A DNA stretch of 64,000 nucleotides from Arenibacter sp041392165 (lineage in GTDB: Bacteria; Bacteroidota; Bacteroidia; Flavobacteriales; Flavobacteriaceae): contig JAWKMN010000002.1 in NCBI GenBank assembly GCA_041392165.1, positions 727,967 to 791,966 on the forward strand, in the 5' to 3' direction. Shown piece after piece: positions 9,959-19,191 of this stretch. The first letter of the stretch is position 1. Each line of letters starts with the position of its first letter. The notes beneath the pieces were generated by a model. That model worked only from the letters and a program-made list of their open reading frames with translations, made no database searches and was not told where the DNA came from. Both the position numbers and the translations under genes were made by a program.

Positions 9959-9972
9959 TGTGTAGGCACACA
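9959..9972. promoter_or_regulatory. Candidate LacI-family operator 1 (autoregulatory)
   Basis: TGTGTAGGCACACA, an imperfect palindrome matching two other sites at 10070-10083 and 10260-10273 (shared pattern TGTGT-four bases-ACACA). It overlaps the end of the lacI -7 element and the predicted transcription start, where a bound repressor would block polymerase. Confidence 0.65.
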
Positions 9973-9978
9973 AATATA
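9971..9978 (-). promoter_or_regulatory. lacI promoter -7 element
   Basis: The minus strand reads TATATTTG, an exact match to the Bacteroidota -7 consensus TAnnTTTG. Transcription would start at about 9965, which puts the GTG at 9967-9969 too close to be the translation start and supports 9922-9924. No clear -33 TTG was found at the usual spacing. Confidence 0.55.
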
Positions 9979-10068
9979 GATATATTATACTTAAATGAAA
10001 AAATTAATGGACAATTTTTAGGTTTTGTGGCTTAAATATGATTTATGTTGGGCTTTTTGACTATAATT

Positions 10069-10084
10069 ATGTGTACCTACACAT
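10069..10084. promoter_or_regulatory. Candidate LacI-family operator 2
   Basis: ATGTGTACCTACACAT: perfect 7-bp arms (ATGTGTA / TACACAT) around a CC centre. It sits midway in the lacI-susC divergent region and shares its arms with the other two sites. Confidence 0.7.
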
Positions 10085-10254
10085 TTTTACAAATTTTTGT
10101 TTGTCCGTTTAAAATATTTTGCTAATTTCGAAACCCAATACCTGATTATTTCTTTCTATCAGTGGCTTGTAATAGCTTTTATATAGGATGTTTTATGATC
10201 TGCCCTTTAGATGTCAACATCAGATGGGTGATATGCAAGGGTTTTGATTTGACA

Positions 10255-10278
10255 AAAAATGTGTGCGCACACATTTTT
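10255..10278. promoter_or_regulatory. Candidate LacI-family operator 3 (perfect 24-bp palindrome)
   Basis: A perfect 24-bp inverted repeat with the core ATGTGTGCGCACACAT flanked by A and T runs. It lies 118 bp before the susC start and follows a TTTGAC at 10246-10252 that could act as a -33 box. The central CG step and symmetric arms are typical of LacI/GalR operators. Confidence 0.75.
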
Positions 10279-10395
10279 ATTGAAGGTTAATGGGGGCCCA
10301 TGGGGTAGGGAAAGTGTTTTAGCCTGCTGTTTGGGGGACCGTTTGTTTCTGAATGTAAACCAGTAAAAATAACCAATTGTAAATAAGATAGTTAT

Positions 10396-13300
10396 ATGGA
10401 TAAATTAAAATTGATCATAGGGGGCGGTATAGCCGCCATAGCCTTGTTTTTTCCGGTAAATGGCGCCTGTCATAATGCAGTCAAGGTTCCTTATGTTCCG
10501 GGAGTGGTGGAAACAACAGTTAGTGGGGCGTTAGATAGAAATGGAATGGCGGGTTCCGGGATGGTTCAGACATGGGAAGTTACAGGCGGGGTAGTGGATA
10601 AGACCGGCCTGCCTTTGTCGGGGGCAACTGTTATGGAGAAGGGTACTTCCAATGGAACCATAGCGGATTTTGATGGAAATTTCTCGCTGCAGGTTTCCGA
10701 TGGGAATGCTGTGCTCCTAATATCCTATATAGGTTACGTTACCCAGGAAGTGGCTGTTAAAGGTCAGAAAAATATAAATGTGGTTTTGGAGGAAGATGCC
10801 GAAAAGTTGGATGAAGTGGTCGTGGTAGGGTACGGCACCCAAAAAAGAAAGGATCTTACCGGTGCCGTGACCAGTGTTAATATTGATGATATGCCTCCAT
10901 CGGCAAATACCAATGTGGTACAGGCAATGCGGGGGCAAACGGCCGGTTTGAATGTGGATGGGGGGTCTATGGCGGGAAGCGAGCCCAGTTTTTCTATTAG
11001 GGGAAAAACTTCATTGTCGGCCAGTAACAGTCCTTTGATCGTGTTGGATGGAATAATCTACAATGGAACCATGTCTAGTATAAATGTTGCCGATATAGAG
11101 AGGGTCGATATTTTAAAGGGGGCCAGTGCGGCGGCGGTCTACGGTTCTAGATCTGCAAACGGGGTGGTGCTCGTTACCACCAAAAAAGGAAAAAGGGGAG
11201 AAGGTCCCAAGGTCAATTTTAGTACGTATGGTGGTTTGCAGGACTATACCAATAATCCTGTGAAGTATATGAACGGAGAGCAATATGCGAAAAGGTTGGT
11301 CGACTATAATTACTTTCAGAGTTTGTACAACTGGTACGGAAATAATCCTACCGGGCCCAATGATCAGGGGGCAAGACCTGTTCATCCCGGGTATAGTGAG
11401 CAAAGTGTCCTCACTGTTTTAAAAAGTGATGATGAAAGGGCCAATTACTTGGCTGGAAACCAAATCGATTGGATCGATCAGGTAACCAGAACGGCACCTA
11501 TAACCAATTACGACCTTAGTATTTCCGGCGCGGGGGAAGGGTTCTCTTATTATGTTTCAGGGTCTTCCACAAATCAAAAAGGGGTATTGGTAGGGGATCA
11601 ATTTAAAAGGAATACCTTGAACAGCAGGGTGGAAGGGGACTTGCTGGATTGGGTTACCGTTGGCACCAACATATCGTATTCCCATCAGGACCATTCGGGT
11701 TTGGCAGCTCCTTTGGAATCTGCTTTGAATGCCAGTCCCTTGGCCAGTAAATTTGATGAAAATGGAATGTACCCTACCCGATTCAATCAAGAATTTTTAA
11801 TGGCCCATCCCTTGCGTTACGAGTATGTGGAAAACGACGATATCCGAAAAAATTTGTTCGCTACGGCTTATGTAAAGGTGAAGGTACCCGGTATTCCAGG
11901 GTTGAATTATGATTTTAATTATTCGAACAACACCTCTACTCAAAAAAATAAAACTTTTTATCCTAGTATTGTAGAGGAAGCCTCTGCTATAAACGGTCGG
12001 GGAAGAATCCAAAATAATGAACGGACAAACTGGATATACAACCATATTTTAAACTACAGGAAGAGTATTGCCCAAAAGCACAATTTAGATATGACTTTTG
12101 TGTACACCAGGGACCATACTTCTTGGGATGGATCCGATATGGATGCCAATAGGTTTACCAGTGAAATCCTTGGGTTCAACGATATGGGATTGGCAGAACA
12201 GTACACTATTGGCTCGGGAGCATGGGAAGAAAGTGTTCTTGGTTATATGGGTAGGATAAATTACGGGTTCGACAGTCGTTACCTCTTAACGGGAACTTAT
12301 CGTAGGGACGGTTATTCCGGGTTTGGGGAGAAAAATAAGTTTGTAGGCTTCTTTGCGCTTTCTGCGGCATGGAATATTACCGAAGAGGCTTTTATGAAAA
12401 GTACATCTGAGTGGTTGAACACCTTGAAATTACGGGTCTCCCGTGGTGAAAATGGAAATCAGGGTATAGGGGCCTATTCCAGTTTGTCCAGACTAAGTGC
12501 CAGGTATTATGCATTTGGATCGGGGTCTGCCATTGGTACGCTTCCTACTTCTATGGGGAATGCCGGATTAAGCTGGGAGACTACACTGTCTACCAATGTT
12601 GGTTTGGATTATTCCTTTGCCAACAACAGGATTTCAGGTTCCATTGACGTTTATAAGGCGGATACGAAAAACGTGTTGGTAAACCGTTCATTGCCAGGAG
12701 CAACAGGGTATAACAGTGTATGGGCCAACATAGGGGAAATTGCCAATAAGGGAATCGAAGCCGAGTTGTCGACCGTTAATCTGGACGGCCCGTTAAAATG
12801 GGAAAGTAGGTTGGTGTTCTCCTTGAACCGTAACAAAATTATTGAACTCTACGGGGATGGAAGGGACGATGTGGGCAATAGTTGGTTTATAGGCGAACCC
12901 ATAGGGGCCATTTACGATTATAAGCGAACCGGGGGCGTTTGGTCTGAAGAAGAATTGTACAACGGGGAAACGCTGGACAATTTTTATCCAGGTCAATTTA
13001 AATTGGCCGATCTCAACGGAGATAACAGGATCACTGCGGAAGATAGGACCATTGTAGGGAATACTGAACCTAAATATAGGTTCAGTATCAACAACAGCCT
13101 GTCTTACATAAACCTATCGTTGTCCTTTTTGATCAATTCCGTTCAAGGGGGGAACGGGTACTATATAGGAGATCTGAAATATCTGCTAGAGGCCACCTCG
13201 AGTTTTGATTATGCACAAAGGGCCAACCAACCTGCAATTCGGGAAAATTGGACACCCGAAAACGGAGTGGACAATGCCCCGGCCATTTATAACTATCCTA

Positions 13301-13530
13301 GCGTGTCCTCTGGGAATTATCAGGACAGAAGTTTTGTAAGATTACAGGATGTATCTATTGGCTATAGATTCCAGAAGCCCATTTTGGACGCCATTGGGGC
13401 GCAGGCTTTCCAAATCTATGCCAGCGGTCAAAATCTGTACACTTGGACCAATTGGGAAGGATACGACCCCGAAAGCGGATATTCCCTGATGATCAGGAAT
13501 ATCAGTATGGGGCTAAGGTTAAGTTATTAA
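10396..13530 (+). CDS. SusC/RagA-type TonB-linked outer-membrane transporter
   Basis: 1044 aa with an N-terminal signal sequence. Residues about 60-135 form the CarboxypepD_reg-like domain (GGVVDKTGLPLSGATV), then a TonB-box/plug start (DEVVVVGYGTQKRKDLTGAV), the plug with IRGKTSLSASNSPLIVLDG and GASAAAVYGSRSANGVVLV, and a long beta-barrel ending in the outer-membrane signature SMGLRLSY. No STN domain, so it does not itself signal to an anti-sigma factor; control fits the LacI-type regulator instead. It forms a pair with the SusD five bases downstream and is expected to import oligosaccharides across the outer membrane. Confidence 0.95.
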   Translation: MDKLKLIIGGGIAAIALFFPVNGACHNAVKVPYVPGVVETTVSGALDRNGMAGSGMVQTWEVTGGVVDKTGLPLSGATVMEKGTSNGTIADFDGNFSLQVSDGNAVLLISYIGYVTQEVAVKGQKNINVVLEEDAEKLDEVVVVGYGTQKRKDLTGAVTSVNIDDMPPSANTNVVQAMRGQTAGLNVDGGSMAGSEPSFSIRGKTSLSASNSPLIVLDGIIYNGTMSSINVADIERVDILKGASAAAVYGSRSANGVVLVTTKKGKRGEGPKVNFSTYGGLQDYTNNPVKYMNGEQYAKRLVDYNYFQSLYNWYGNNPTGPNDQGARPVHPGYSEQSVLTVLKSDDERANYLAGNQIDWIDQVTRTAPITNYDLSISGAGEGFSYYVSGSSTNQKGVLVGDQFKRNTLNSRVEGDLLDWVTVGTNISYSHQDHSGLAAPLESALNASPLASKFDENGMYPTRFNQEFLMAHPLRYEYVENDDIRKNLFATAYVKVKVPGIPGLNYDFNYSNNTSTQKNKTFYPSIVEEASAINGRGRIQNNERTNWIYNHILNYRKSIAQKHNLDMTFVYTRDHTSWDGSDMDANRFTSEILGFNDMGLAEQYTIGSGAWEESVLGYMGRINYGFDSRYLLTGTYRRDGYSGFGEKNKFVGFFALSAAWNITEEAFMKSTSEWLNTLKLRVSRGENGNQGIGAYSSLSRLSARYYAFGSGSAIGTLPTSMGNAGLSWETTLSTNVGLDYSFANNRISGSIDVYKADTKNVLVNRSLPGATGYNSVWANIGEIANKGIEAELSTVNLDGPLKWESRLVFSLNRNKIIELYGDGRDDVGNSWFIGEPIGAIYDYKRTGGVWSEEELYNGETLDNFYPGQFKLADLNGDNRITAEDRTIVGNTEPKYRFSINNSLSYINLSLSFLINSVQGGNGYYIGDLKYLLEATSSFDYAQRANQPAIRENWTPENGVDNAPAIYNYPSVSSGNYQDRSFVRLQDVSIGYRFQKPILDAIGAQAFQIYASGQNLYTWTNWEGYDPESGYSLMIRNISMGLRLSY

Positions 13531-13535
13531 TGTGA

Positions 13536-15275
13536 ATGGAATTCAATTATAAAATAAAAAAAGCGATAATGGGAAATATAGATATCTTAAAGGTTTTGGC
13601 CAGTGGCAGAACAATGGCCGCAACATTAGTGCTATTGGTTCTTTGTTTTGCCTGTAATGAAGAAGAGTTTCTAAAAGAGGAGCCATTGGATTTTTTAACT
13701 CCGGTCAATGCCTATACAACACCTAGTGGTATAGAATCGGGGCTTATCGGGATGTATTCCGATATACGGGACAGTTGGTTTCGATTGGCCAATCAGGCAC
13801 ATACCTTGCACGGGAACGGTACGGATGTGGGCTATGATGGGGAAACCCCGGGAGGGCAACGATTTTTAACAAATTATGAAACCAGTGTAACACCCCAATC
13901 GGCTGAGATAAGGGGATGGTGGAATAGTGCCTACAGGAACATTCAGTCAGCGAATGTACTTATTAGGGCAATTGAAAATGTAGATCCGGACTTGTGGAAA
14001 AATGAGGCCGAAAAGAATTCATTAATGGCAGAAGCCCTTTTCTTTAGGGCCTGGGCCTATCGTTTTGCGGTGACCCTCTGGGGAGATGTGCCCCTTATTA
14101 CCGAGGTCATAGAGGAAGCTAAAGTGGATTTTACCAGGACCCCTAAGCAGGAGGTGTACAAACAAATAGAGGAAGACCTGATTTTTGCCGGGGAAAACTT
14201 GCCGGCTCCCGGATCCGAAGTTTCACCAGGGCGTTTAACCCAAGGTGCGGCTTTACATTTACTGACCGAGGTGTACCTTGCCCAGAACAAATGCGATTTG
14301 GCCATTACTGCGGCAAATAGGGTCATCGATGAGCTGGGTTACGGGCTAATGACGGAACGCTTTGGGGAGCAAAACGATGTTCTGGGATCTGGGGACGTCT
14401 ACTGGGACCTTTTCCGATATGGGAACCAAAACCCTCCGTTAAACAGTGAGGCAATTTGGACCATCCAGTTTGAGCCTAACCTTGAATTGGGAGGCTCGGA
14501 CCACTATTGGTCCGGAATCTATGGCCCCCGTATATTTAGTTTGGGCGCTGCTCCTGACGGAAAACCTGCTTTTATCAACACTTATTCCGATACCTTGGGT
14601 AGACAGGTGGCACGGACACGAGGAACAAACTTGGTTTTTTATGACATATGGAAGGGCAACTGGAACAACGACATACGCAATGCCGAGCACAACATAAAGC
14701 GGAATTTCTATTATGAAAACCCGGAGTCCGAATACCACGGCAAGAAAATTGATCTTTCCGAATATCCACCAGGTACCAGAAATCAATTAAAGGATACCAC
14801 CAATTACATATACCCTTTTTTCATGAAAGGCTGGGAGCCCGTAGTACAGGCGACCATCGCAGATCCGGCCCGTGGTGGGGGAGGTGCCATTTCTACGGAT
14901 TTTTACGCAATGCGTTTGGCGGAGACCTATCTTTTAAGGGCAGAGGCCCATTTGTGCCATAATAACGATCAAATTGCGGCGGCCAATGACATTAATGAGG
15001 TTCGGGACCGCGCAAATGCCAATCCTGTTTTGGCCGGAGAGGTAGATTTGGATTATATACTGGATGAACGTATACGGGAACTTTATTTTGAGGAATGGAG
15101 GCTATTGACCCTCATGCGAACGAACAAGTTGATCGAAAGGACCAGGAAATATCACGATAATCCCATGTTGCCCGGGGCCAATATTCAGGATTACAATAAT
15201 TTGTTCCCCATTCCCCAGAGCCAGATCGATTTAAATATAGAAGCCGAGTTTAATCAAAATCCCGGCTATGAATAG
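13536..15275 (+). CDS. RagB/SusD-type glycan-binding lipoprotein
   Basis: 579 aa. The lipobox is VLCFAC, followed by an acidic NEEEFL stretch typical of surface-exposed Bacteroidota lipoproteins. SusD features: an N-terminal FLTPVNAYTTPSGIESGL, TPR-like helices (MAEALFFRAWAYRFAV), and the C-terminal RIRELYFEEWRLLTLMR and FPIPQSQIDLN signatures. It starts 5 bp after susC, so the two are translated together. An internal ATG at 13569 would give a more usual signal-peptide length and may be the true start. It should cap the upstream SusC as the outer-membrane glycan receptor. Confidence 0.94.
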   Translation: MEFNYKIKKAIMGNIDILKVLASGRTMAATLVLLVLCFACNEEEFLKEEPLDFLTPVNAYTTPSGIESGLIGMYSDIRDSWFRLANQAHTLHGNGTDVGYDGETPGGQRFLTNYETSVTPQSAEIRGWWNSAYRNIQSANVLIRAIENVDPDLWKNEAEKNSLMAEALFFRAWAYRFAVTLWGDVPLITEVIEEAKVDFTRTPKQEVYKQIEEDLIFAGENLPAPGSEVSPGRLTQGAALHLLTEVYLAQNKCDLAITAANRVIDELGYGLMTERFGEQNDVLGSGDVYWDLFRYGNQNPPLNSEAIWTIQFEPNLELGGSDHYWSGIYGPRIFSLGAAPDGKPAFINTYSDTLGRQVARTRGTNLVFYDIWKGNWNNDIRNAEHNIKRNFYYENPESEYHGKKIDLSEYPPGTRNQLKDTTNYIYPFFMKGWEPVVQATIADPARGGGGAISTDFYAMRLAETYLLRAEAHLCHNNDQIAAANDINEVRDRANANPVLAGEVDLDYILDERIRELYFEEWRLLTLMRTNKLIERTRKYHDNPMLPGANIQDYNNLFPIPQSQIDLNIEAEFNQNPGYE

Positions 15276-15353
15276 TAGCCCGGTAACAAAATTGATCAAA
15301 ACGGGAAAGGAGAACAAAAAATAACTAGTATCTTAGAAAAAAACTAGAACTCA

Positions 15354-16394
15354 ATGGAGAACAAGCGGCGTAATTTTATAAAATCGACCACATTGGCAGG
15401 GTTGGGAGTGGGTTTGGCAGGAAACCTTTCCTTGTATGCGAACGGTATGGGAAAAACAGGGGGCAGGATCGGGATCATTGGATTGGATACCTCCCATGTA
15501 ACCGCCTTTACCAAGGCGATCAACGACCCGGAAAGACCCGAATTTAAAGGCTTTACGGTAGTTGCTGCCTATCCGACCAAAGGAAGTGCCGATATGCCGG
15601 CCAGTATAGATAGAATAGGCATGTTTACGGAGCAGGTCAGTGCCATGGGAGTGGAAATTGTGGGTTCTATAAAAGCGCTTTTGGCCAAGGTGGATTTTGT
15701 TTTATTGGAATCCGTTGATGGGAGAAGACATCTTGATGAAGCACTACCGGTACTAAAAGCCGGGAAGCGTATGTTTATAGACAAACCCATATCCAATTCC
15801 CTCGCAGGGGCCATAGCGCTTTTTGAGGCTTCAGAAAAATATAAAACCCCCATATTTTCTGCTTCCAGTACCCGTTTTGCGCCAGAATCGGTAGAAATTG
15901 CAAAGGGAAAGGAAACGGTGGGAACGGTATTGGGAGCACATACCTATGGTCCTGCTGCTAAGCAGGATGGGCATTTGGAATTGGCCTATTACGGGATTCA
16001 CGGTGTAGAAGCGCTTTTCACTTTAATGGGTACGGGTTGTAAACAGGTAACAAGATTTGATACCCCTGTATCCAATGTGGTCACCGGGGTTTGGGAAGAT
16101 GGCAGGATCGGGGTTTTTACGGCCACGCCCGAAGGTGGAAAAGCTGCCTTTGGCGGAGTGGTCCACGGAAGCAAGGGCGTCGCGGAAAAGGTCAAGATAT
16201 TGGATGGGTACGATCCGTTGATCGTAGAGATCATCGCTTATTTTAAAACGGGAACAGTACCGGTGAGCAATAAGGAAACCCTAGAGATCTTTGCTTTTAT
16301 GGCGGCTGCGGACGAAAGCAAGCTGAGGGGAGGAAAACCGGTTTTATTGGAAGAGGTCATGCAGAAGGCCAAGGCCGAAATAAAGAAAACATAA
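15354..16394 (+). CDS. Exported Gfo/Idh/MocA-like oxidoreductase (DKP variant)
   Basis: 346 aa with a twin-arginine-type leader (ENKRRNFIKSTTLAG). The Rossmann motif is atypical (IGIIGLDTSHVTAF, with LDTSH where most family members have a glycine-rich turn), and the lysine motif is DKP in MFIDKPIS. A GIHGVEALF motif probably holds the catalytic His. The short length and altered nucleotide loop mark a divergent branch. It lies in the susCD operon between susD and an exported esterase-like enzyme, so periplasmic work on the imported glycan is likely. Substrate unknown. Confidence 0.85.
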   Translation: MENKRRNFIKSTTLAGLGVGLAGNLSLYANGMGKTGGRIGIIGLDTSHVTAFTKAINDPERPEFKGFTVVAAYPTKGSADMPASIDRIGMFTEQVSAMGVEIVGSIKALLAKVDFVLLESVDGRRHLDEALPVLKAGKRMFIDKPISNSLAGAIALFEASEKYKTPIFSASSTRFAPESVEIAKGKETVGTVLGAHTYGPAAKQDGHLELAYYGIHGVEALFTLMGTGCKQVTRFDTPVSNVVTGVWEDGRIGVFTATPEGGKAAFGGVVHGSKGVAEKVKILDGYDPLIVEIIAYFKTGTVPVSNKETLEIFAFMAAADESKLRGGKPVLLEEVMQKAKAEIKKT

Positions 16395-16468
16395 ATGTCC
16401 GGCATGGAGGACAGGGGCCTTGTTGCTATAAAAGACCCAAAAGGACTCCCGGGGTTTAACGGTAGATT

Positions 16469-17632
16469 ATGCATTTTAAGGTTACATTAGGGATATGCGC
16501 GTTCTTATGGATGAATTGTATAGGGGCATATGGCCAGTATAACGCAACACAGGATACCGATCTCTTATGGGATAAGATAGCCCGGAACTTTTTGGTACCC
16601 GATGCCTTTGTGGGGGATTATGGAAAATATAGGTCCCCTTTAAAGTTCTACAACGGAAAAAAGGTAAGGACCGCTAAAGACTGGCAAAAAAGAAGAAAGG
16701 AGATCCGGGATAGATGGCAGGAAATGATGGGGGTTTGGCCCGAGGTGATTACCGATCAAAAATTGGAAATCCTGGATACCGTAAAACGCGAAAACTTTGT
16801 GCAGCATAGGGTTCGGTTTTATTGGTTGCCCGGAGAACGGACAGAGGGGTACCTACTGGTTCCGGAAGGGGAAGGGAAAAAGCCGGCGGTCGTTACCGTT
16901 TTCTATGAACCGGAAACCGCAATAGGCTATTCGGATAAGCCCCAACGGGATTTTGCCTATCAATTGGTAAAGCGGGGGTTTGTGGCGTTGTCGATAGGGA
17001 CGGCAGAAGCGTCCAAAAACAAAACGTTCTCACTGTATTACCCCAATATCGATAGTGCACGGGTACAGCCACTTTCCATGTTGGGCTATGCTGCCGCAAA
17101 TGCATGGAACGTACTGTCCAAAGTCGATAAAGTGGATGCCGCCCGAATAGGTCTTTTGGGACATTCGTTTGGAGGCAAGTGGGCCATGTTCGGGGCCAGT
17201 TTGTACGATAAATTTGCGGCGTCGGTATGGTCGGATCCGGGGATTGTCTTTGAGGAATCACGGGAATCGGTAAATTATTGGGAGCCATGGTATTTGGGAT
17301 ACCATCCTAAACCATGGCGGAAACGTGGATTGATTACAAAGGAAAATCCGGCAAGGGGATTGTATCCAAAACTGGTGGAACAGGGGTATGACCTTACCGA
17401 GCTGCATGCCCTTATGGCCCCTAGGCCATTTTTGGTTTCAGGAGGGTCGGAAGATCCGGTAGATCGTTGGAAGGCCTTGAACCATACCATTGCGGTTAAT
17501 AGATTGTTGGGATACGAGCATCGTGTGGCGATGAACAATAGACCGGAACATTCCCCCAACCAAGAATCGAATGAACAGATATACCTGTTTCTGGAATATT
17601 TTTTAAAGCCGGATATCGTTCATAAAAAATAA
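16469..17632 (+). CDS. Secreted alpha/beta hydrolase (esterase-like)
   Basis: 387 aa with a signal peptide ending near GAYGQ. The alpha/beta-hydrolase fold shows a nucleophile elbow GHSFGG with Ser233, an acid in GGSEDPVD (Asp329) and a His in NRPEHSPNQ (His361), a full catalytic triad. The layout resembles carbohydrate esterases and dienelactone-hydrolase-like enzymes of glycan loci. Set between two exported Gfo/Idh/MocA genes, it probably removes an acyl group from the substrate. The gene follows the upstream stop by 74 bp. Confidence 0.85.
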   Translation: MHFKVTLGICAFLWMNCIGAYGQYNATQDTDLLWDKIARNFLVPDAFVGDYGKYRSPLKFYNGKKVRTAKDWQKRRKEIRDRWQEMMGVWPEVITDQKLEILDTVKRENFVQHRVRFYWLPGERTEGYLLVPEGEGKKPAVVTVFYEPETAIGYSDKPQRDFAYQLVKRGFVALSIGTAEASKNKTFSLYYPNIDSARVQPLSMLGYAAANAWNVLSKVDKVDAARIGLLGHSFGGKWAMFGASLYDKFAASVWSDPGIVFEESRESVNYWEPWYLGYHPKPWRKRGLITKENPARGLYPKLVEQGYDLTELHALMAPRPFLVSGGSEDPVDRWKALNHTIAVNRLLGYEHRVAMNNRPEHSPNQESNEQIYLFLEYFLKPDIVHKK

Positions 17633-17747
17633 GTCGGGATTATTCCCAATGTTGAGAGAGGGTATCAATGACGCGCAGATTGGCACAATCGAGGAGGTTA
17701 TATATTAAACGAGTTGTCTTAATTTAATACTATCAAAAGAAAATTAC

Positions 17748-19094
17748 ATGGAAAACAAGAGAAGATCATTTATAAAAAAAACGGCAATGGGAGTATCGGC
17801 TGCTTCTATTGGAGGGATATTGCCCGGTTTCAGTGCCCATAGTTATGGGAATATATTAGGTGCCAATGAACGCCTTAAGGTGGCGTGTATGGGGGTCAAT
17901 AGCAGGGGAAATGCAGTAGGGTCCAATTTTGCCATGCAGCCCAATTGCGAGGTACTGTATTCATGTGATGTGGATAGCAGGGCATCTGAAAAGTTTATCG
18001 CCAATATTGCCAAGATTCAAGACAAAAAGCCCAAACACAGTACCGATTTTAAAAAAGCCTTGGATGATAAGGATGTGGATATTTTAATAGTGGCCGCACC
18101 GGACCATTGGCATGCACCGGCAGCGATTATGGCATGTAAGGCAGGGAAACACGTCTATCTGGAGAAACCGGCCAGCCATAACCCGCACGAGGGGGAAATG
18201 GCGGTGGCCGCGGCCAAAAAATACAATCGGGTGGTCCAGATGGGAAACCAGCGCCGTTCATGGCCAAATGTGATGGCTGCCATAGGGGAACTTAAACAAG
18301 GGATTATAGGCAGGCCCTATTTTGCCAAAACTTGGTATGCCAATAACAGGCCTTCTATTGGAACCGGAAAAATCACTGAAGTGCCTTCATGGCTGAATTA
18401 TGAGTTATGGCAAGGTCCGGCTCCTCGAGAGGAATTTAGGGACAATATAGTTCATTACAACTGGCACTGGTTCTGGAACTGGGGTACCGGAGAAGCCCTT
18501 AACAATGGCACCCATTTTGTTGATTTGGCCAGATGGGGACTAGGGGTGGATTATCCTACCAAAGTGAGTTCCAATGGGGGCAGGTACCATTATAATGATG
18601 ATTGGGAAACTCCGGACACACAGATCATAAATCTGGAATTCCCCAATAATACCCTAATGACCTGGGAAGGGCGCAGTTGTAACGGCCGCTCTGTTGAAGG
18701 AGGAAGTGTAGGGGTAATGTTCTACGGTGAAAACGGCTCTATGGTCATAGAAGGGGGCAACTCATATAAGGTATACGATCTAAATAATAAATTGTTGAAG
18801 GAAGTAAACGGCAGTCGCAAAATAGGAACAGGAAATTTATCGAACCCTTCCCAAGATCTGGACGTTTTACATATTCAAAACCTGTTTGATGCCATCCGAA
18901 AAGGAACAACTTTAAATTCGGATATTACGGGAGGGCACCAAAGTACCTTGCTCGTCCAATTGGGCAACATAGCCTTGCGTTCCGGAAGTACATTGAATAT
19001 TGACTCCAACAACGGCCGTATCCTGGGCAATGATGCGGCAATGAAATATTGGAGAAGGGATTATGCGCCAGGATGGGAAAGTATATTGACATAA
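17748..19094 (+). CDS. Exported Gfo/Idh/MocA oxidoreductase (EKP, long form)
   Basis: 448 aa. A Tat leader (ENKRRSFIKKTAMG) is followed by the Rossmann segment VACMGVNSRGNAVGS, APDHWH at 118-123, and the EKP signature at 139-141. The C-terminal half has NWHWFWNWGTGEALNNGTHFVDLARWG (split: NWHWFWNWGTGEA then NNGTHFVDLARW) with the family's catalytic His. Aromatic-rich long forms of this type are common in the glycan loci of Bacteroidota and Planctomycetota. The neighbouring GMC dehydrogenase gene starts 97 bp downstream. A role in periplasmic sugar oxidation or retaining glycosidase-like chemistry is possible; which one cannot be read from the sequence. Confidence 0.88.
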   Translation: MENKRRSFIKKTAMGVSAASIGGILPGFSAHSYGNILGANERLKVACMGVNSRGNAVGSNFAMQPNCEVLYSCDVDSRASEKFIANIAKIQDKKPKHSTDFKKALDDKDVDILIVAAPDHWHAPAAIMACKAGKHVYLEKPASHNPHEGEMAVAAAKKYNRVVQMGNQRRSWPNVMAAIGELKQGIIGRPYFAKTWYANNRPSIGTGKITEVPSWLNYELWQGPAPREEFRDNIVHYNWHWFWNWGTGEALNNGTHFVDLARWGLGVDYPTKVSSNGGRYHYNDDWETPDTQIINLEFPNNTLMTWEGRSCNGRSVEGGSVGVMFYGENGSMVIEGGNSYKVYDLNNKLLKEVNGSRKIGTGNLSNPSQDLDVLHIQNLFDAIRKGTTLNSDITGGHQSTLLVQLGNIALRSGSTLNIDSNNGRILGNDAAMKYWRRDYAPGWESILT

Positions 19095-19191
19095 TCCAAG
19101 GTTTTTAAAGCAGTCCGGCCTATATTTATGGGGAATAGGAAAGGATTTGTTGCTATTTCTAGACATTGTACGTGGAATTATTAGTATCCAG

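Larger units (their letters stand above)
9979..10395. other. Divergent lacI / susC control region
   Basis: About 417 bp without a gene. It holds operators 2 and 3. A near match to the -7 consensus (TATTTTG at about 10115-10121) points toward susC, but no exact TAnnTTTG was found for it. The long leader after operator 3 shows no clear hairpin. Confidence 0.6.
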
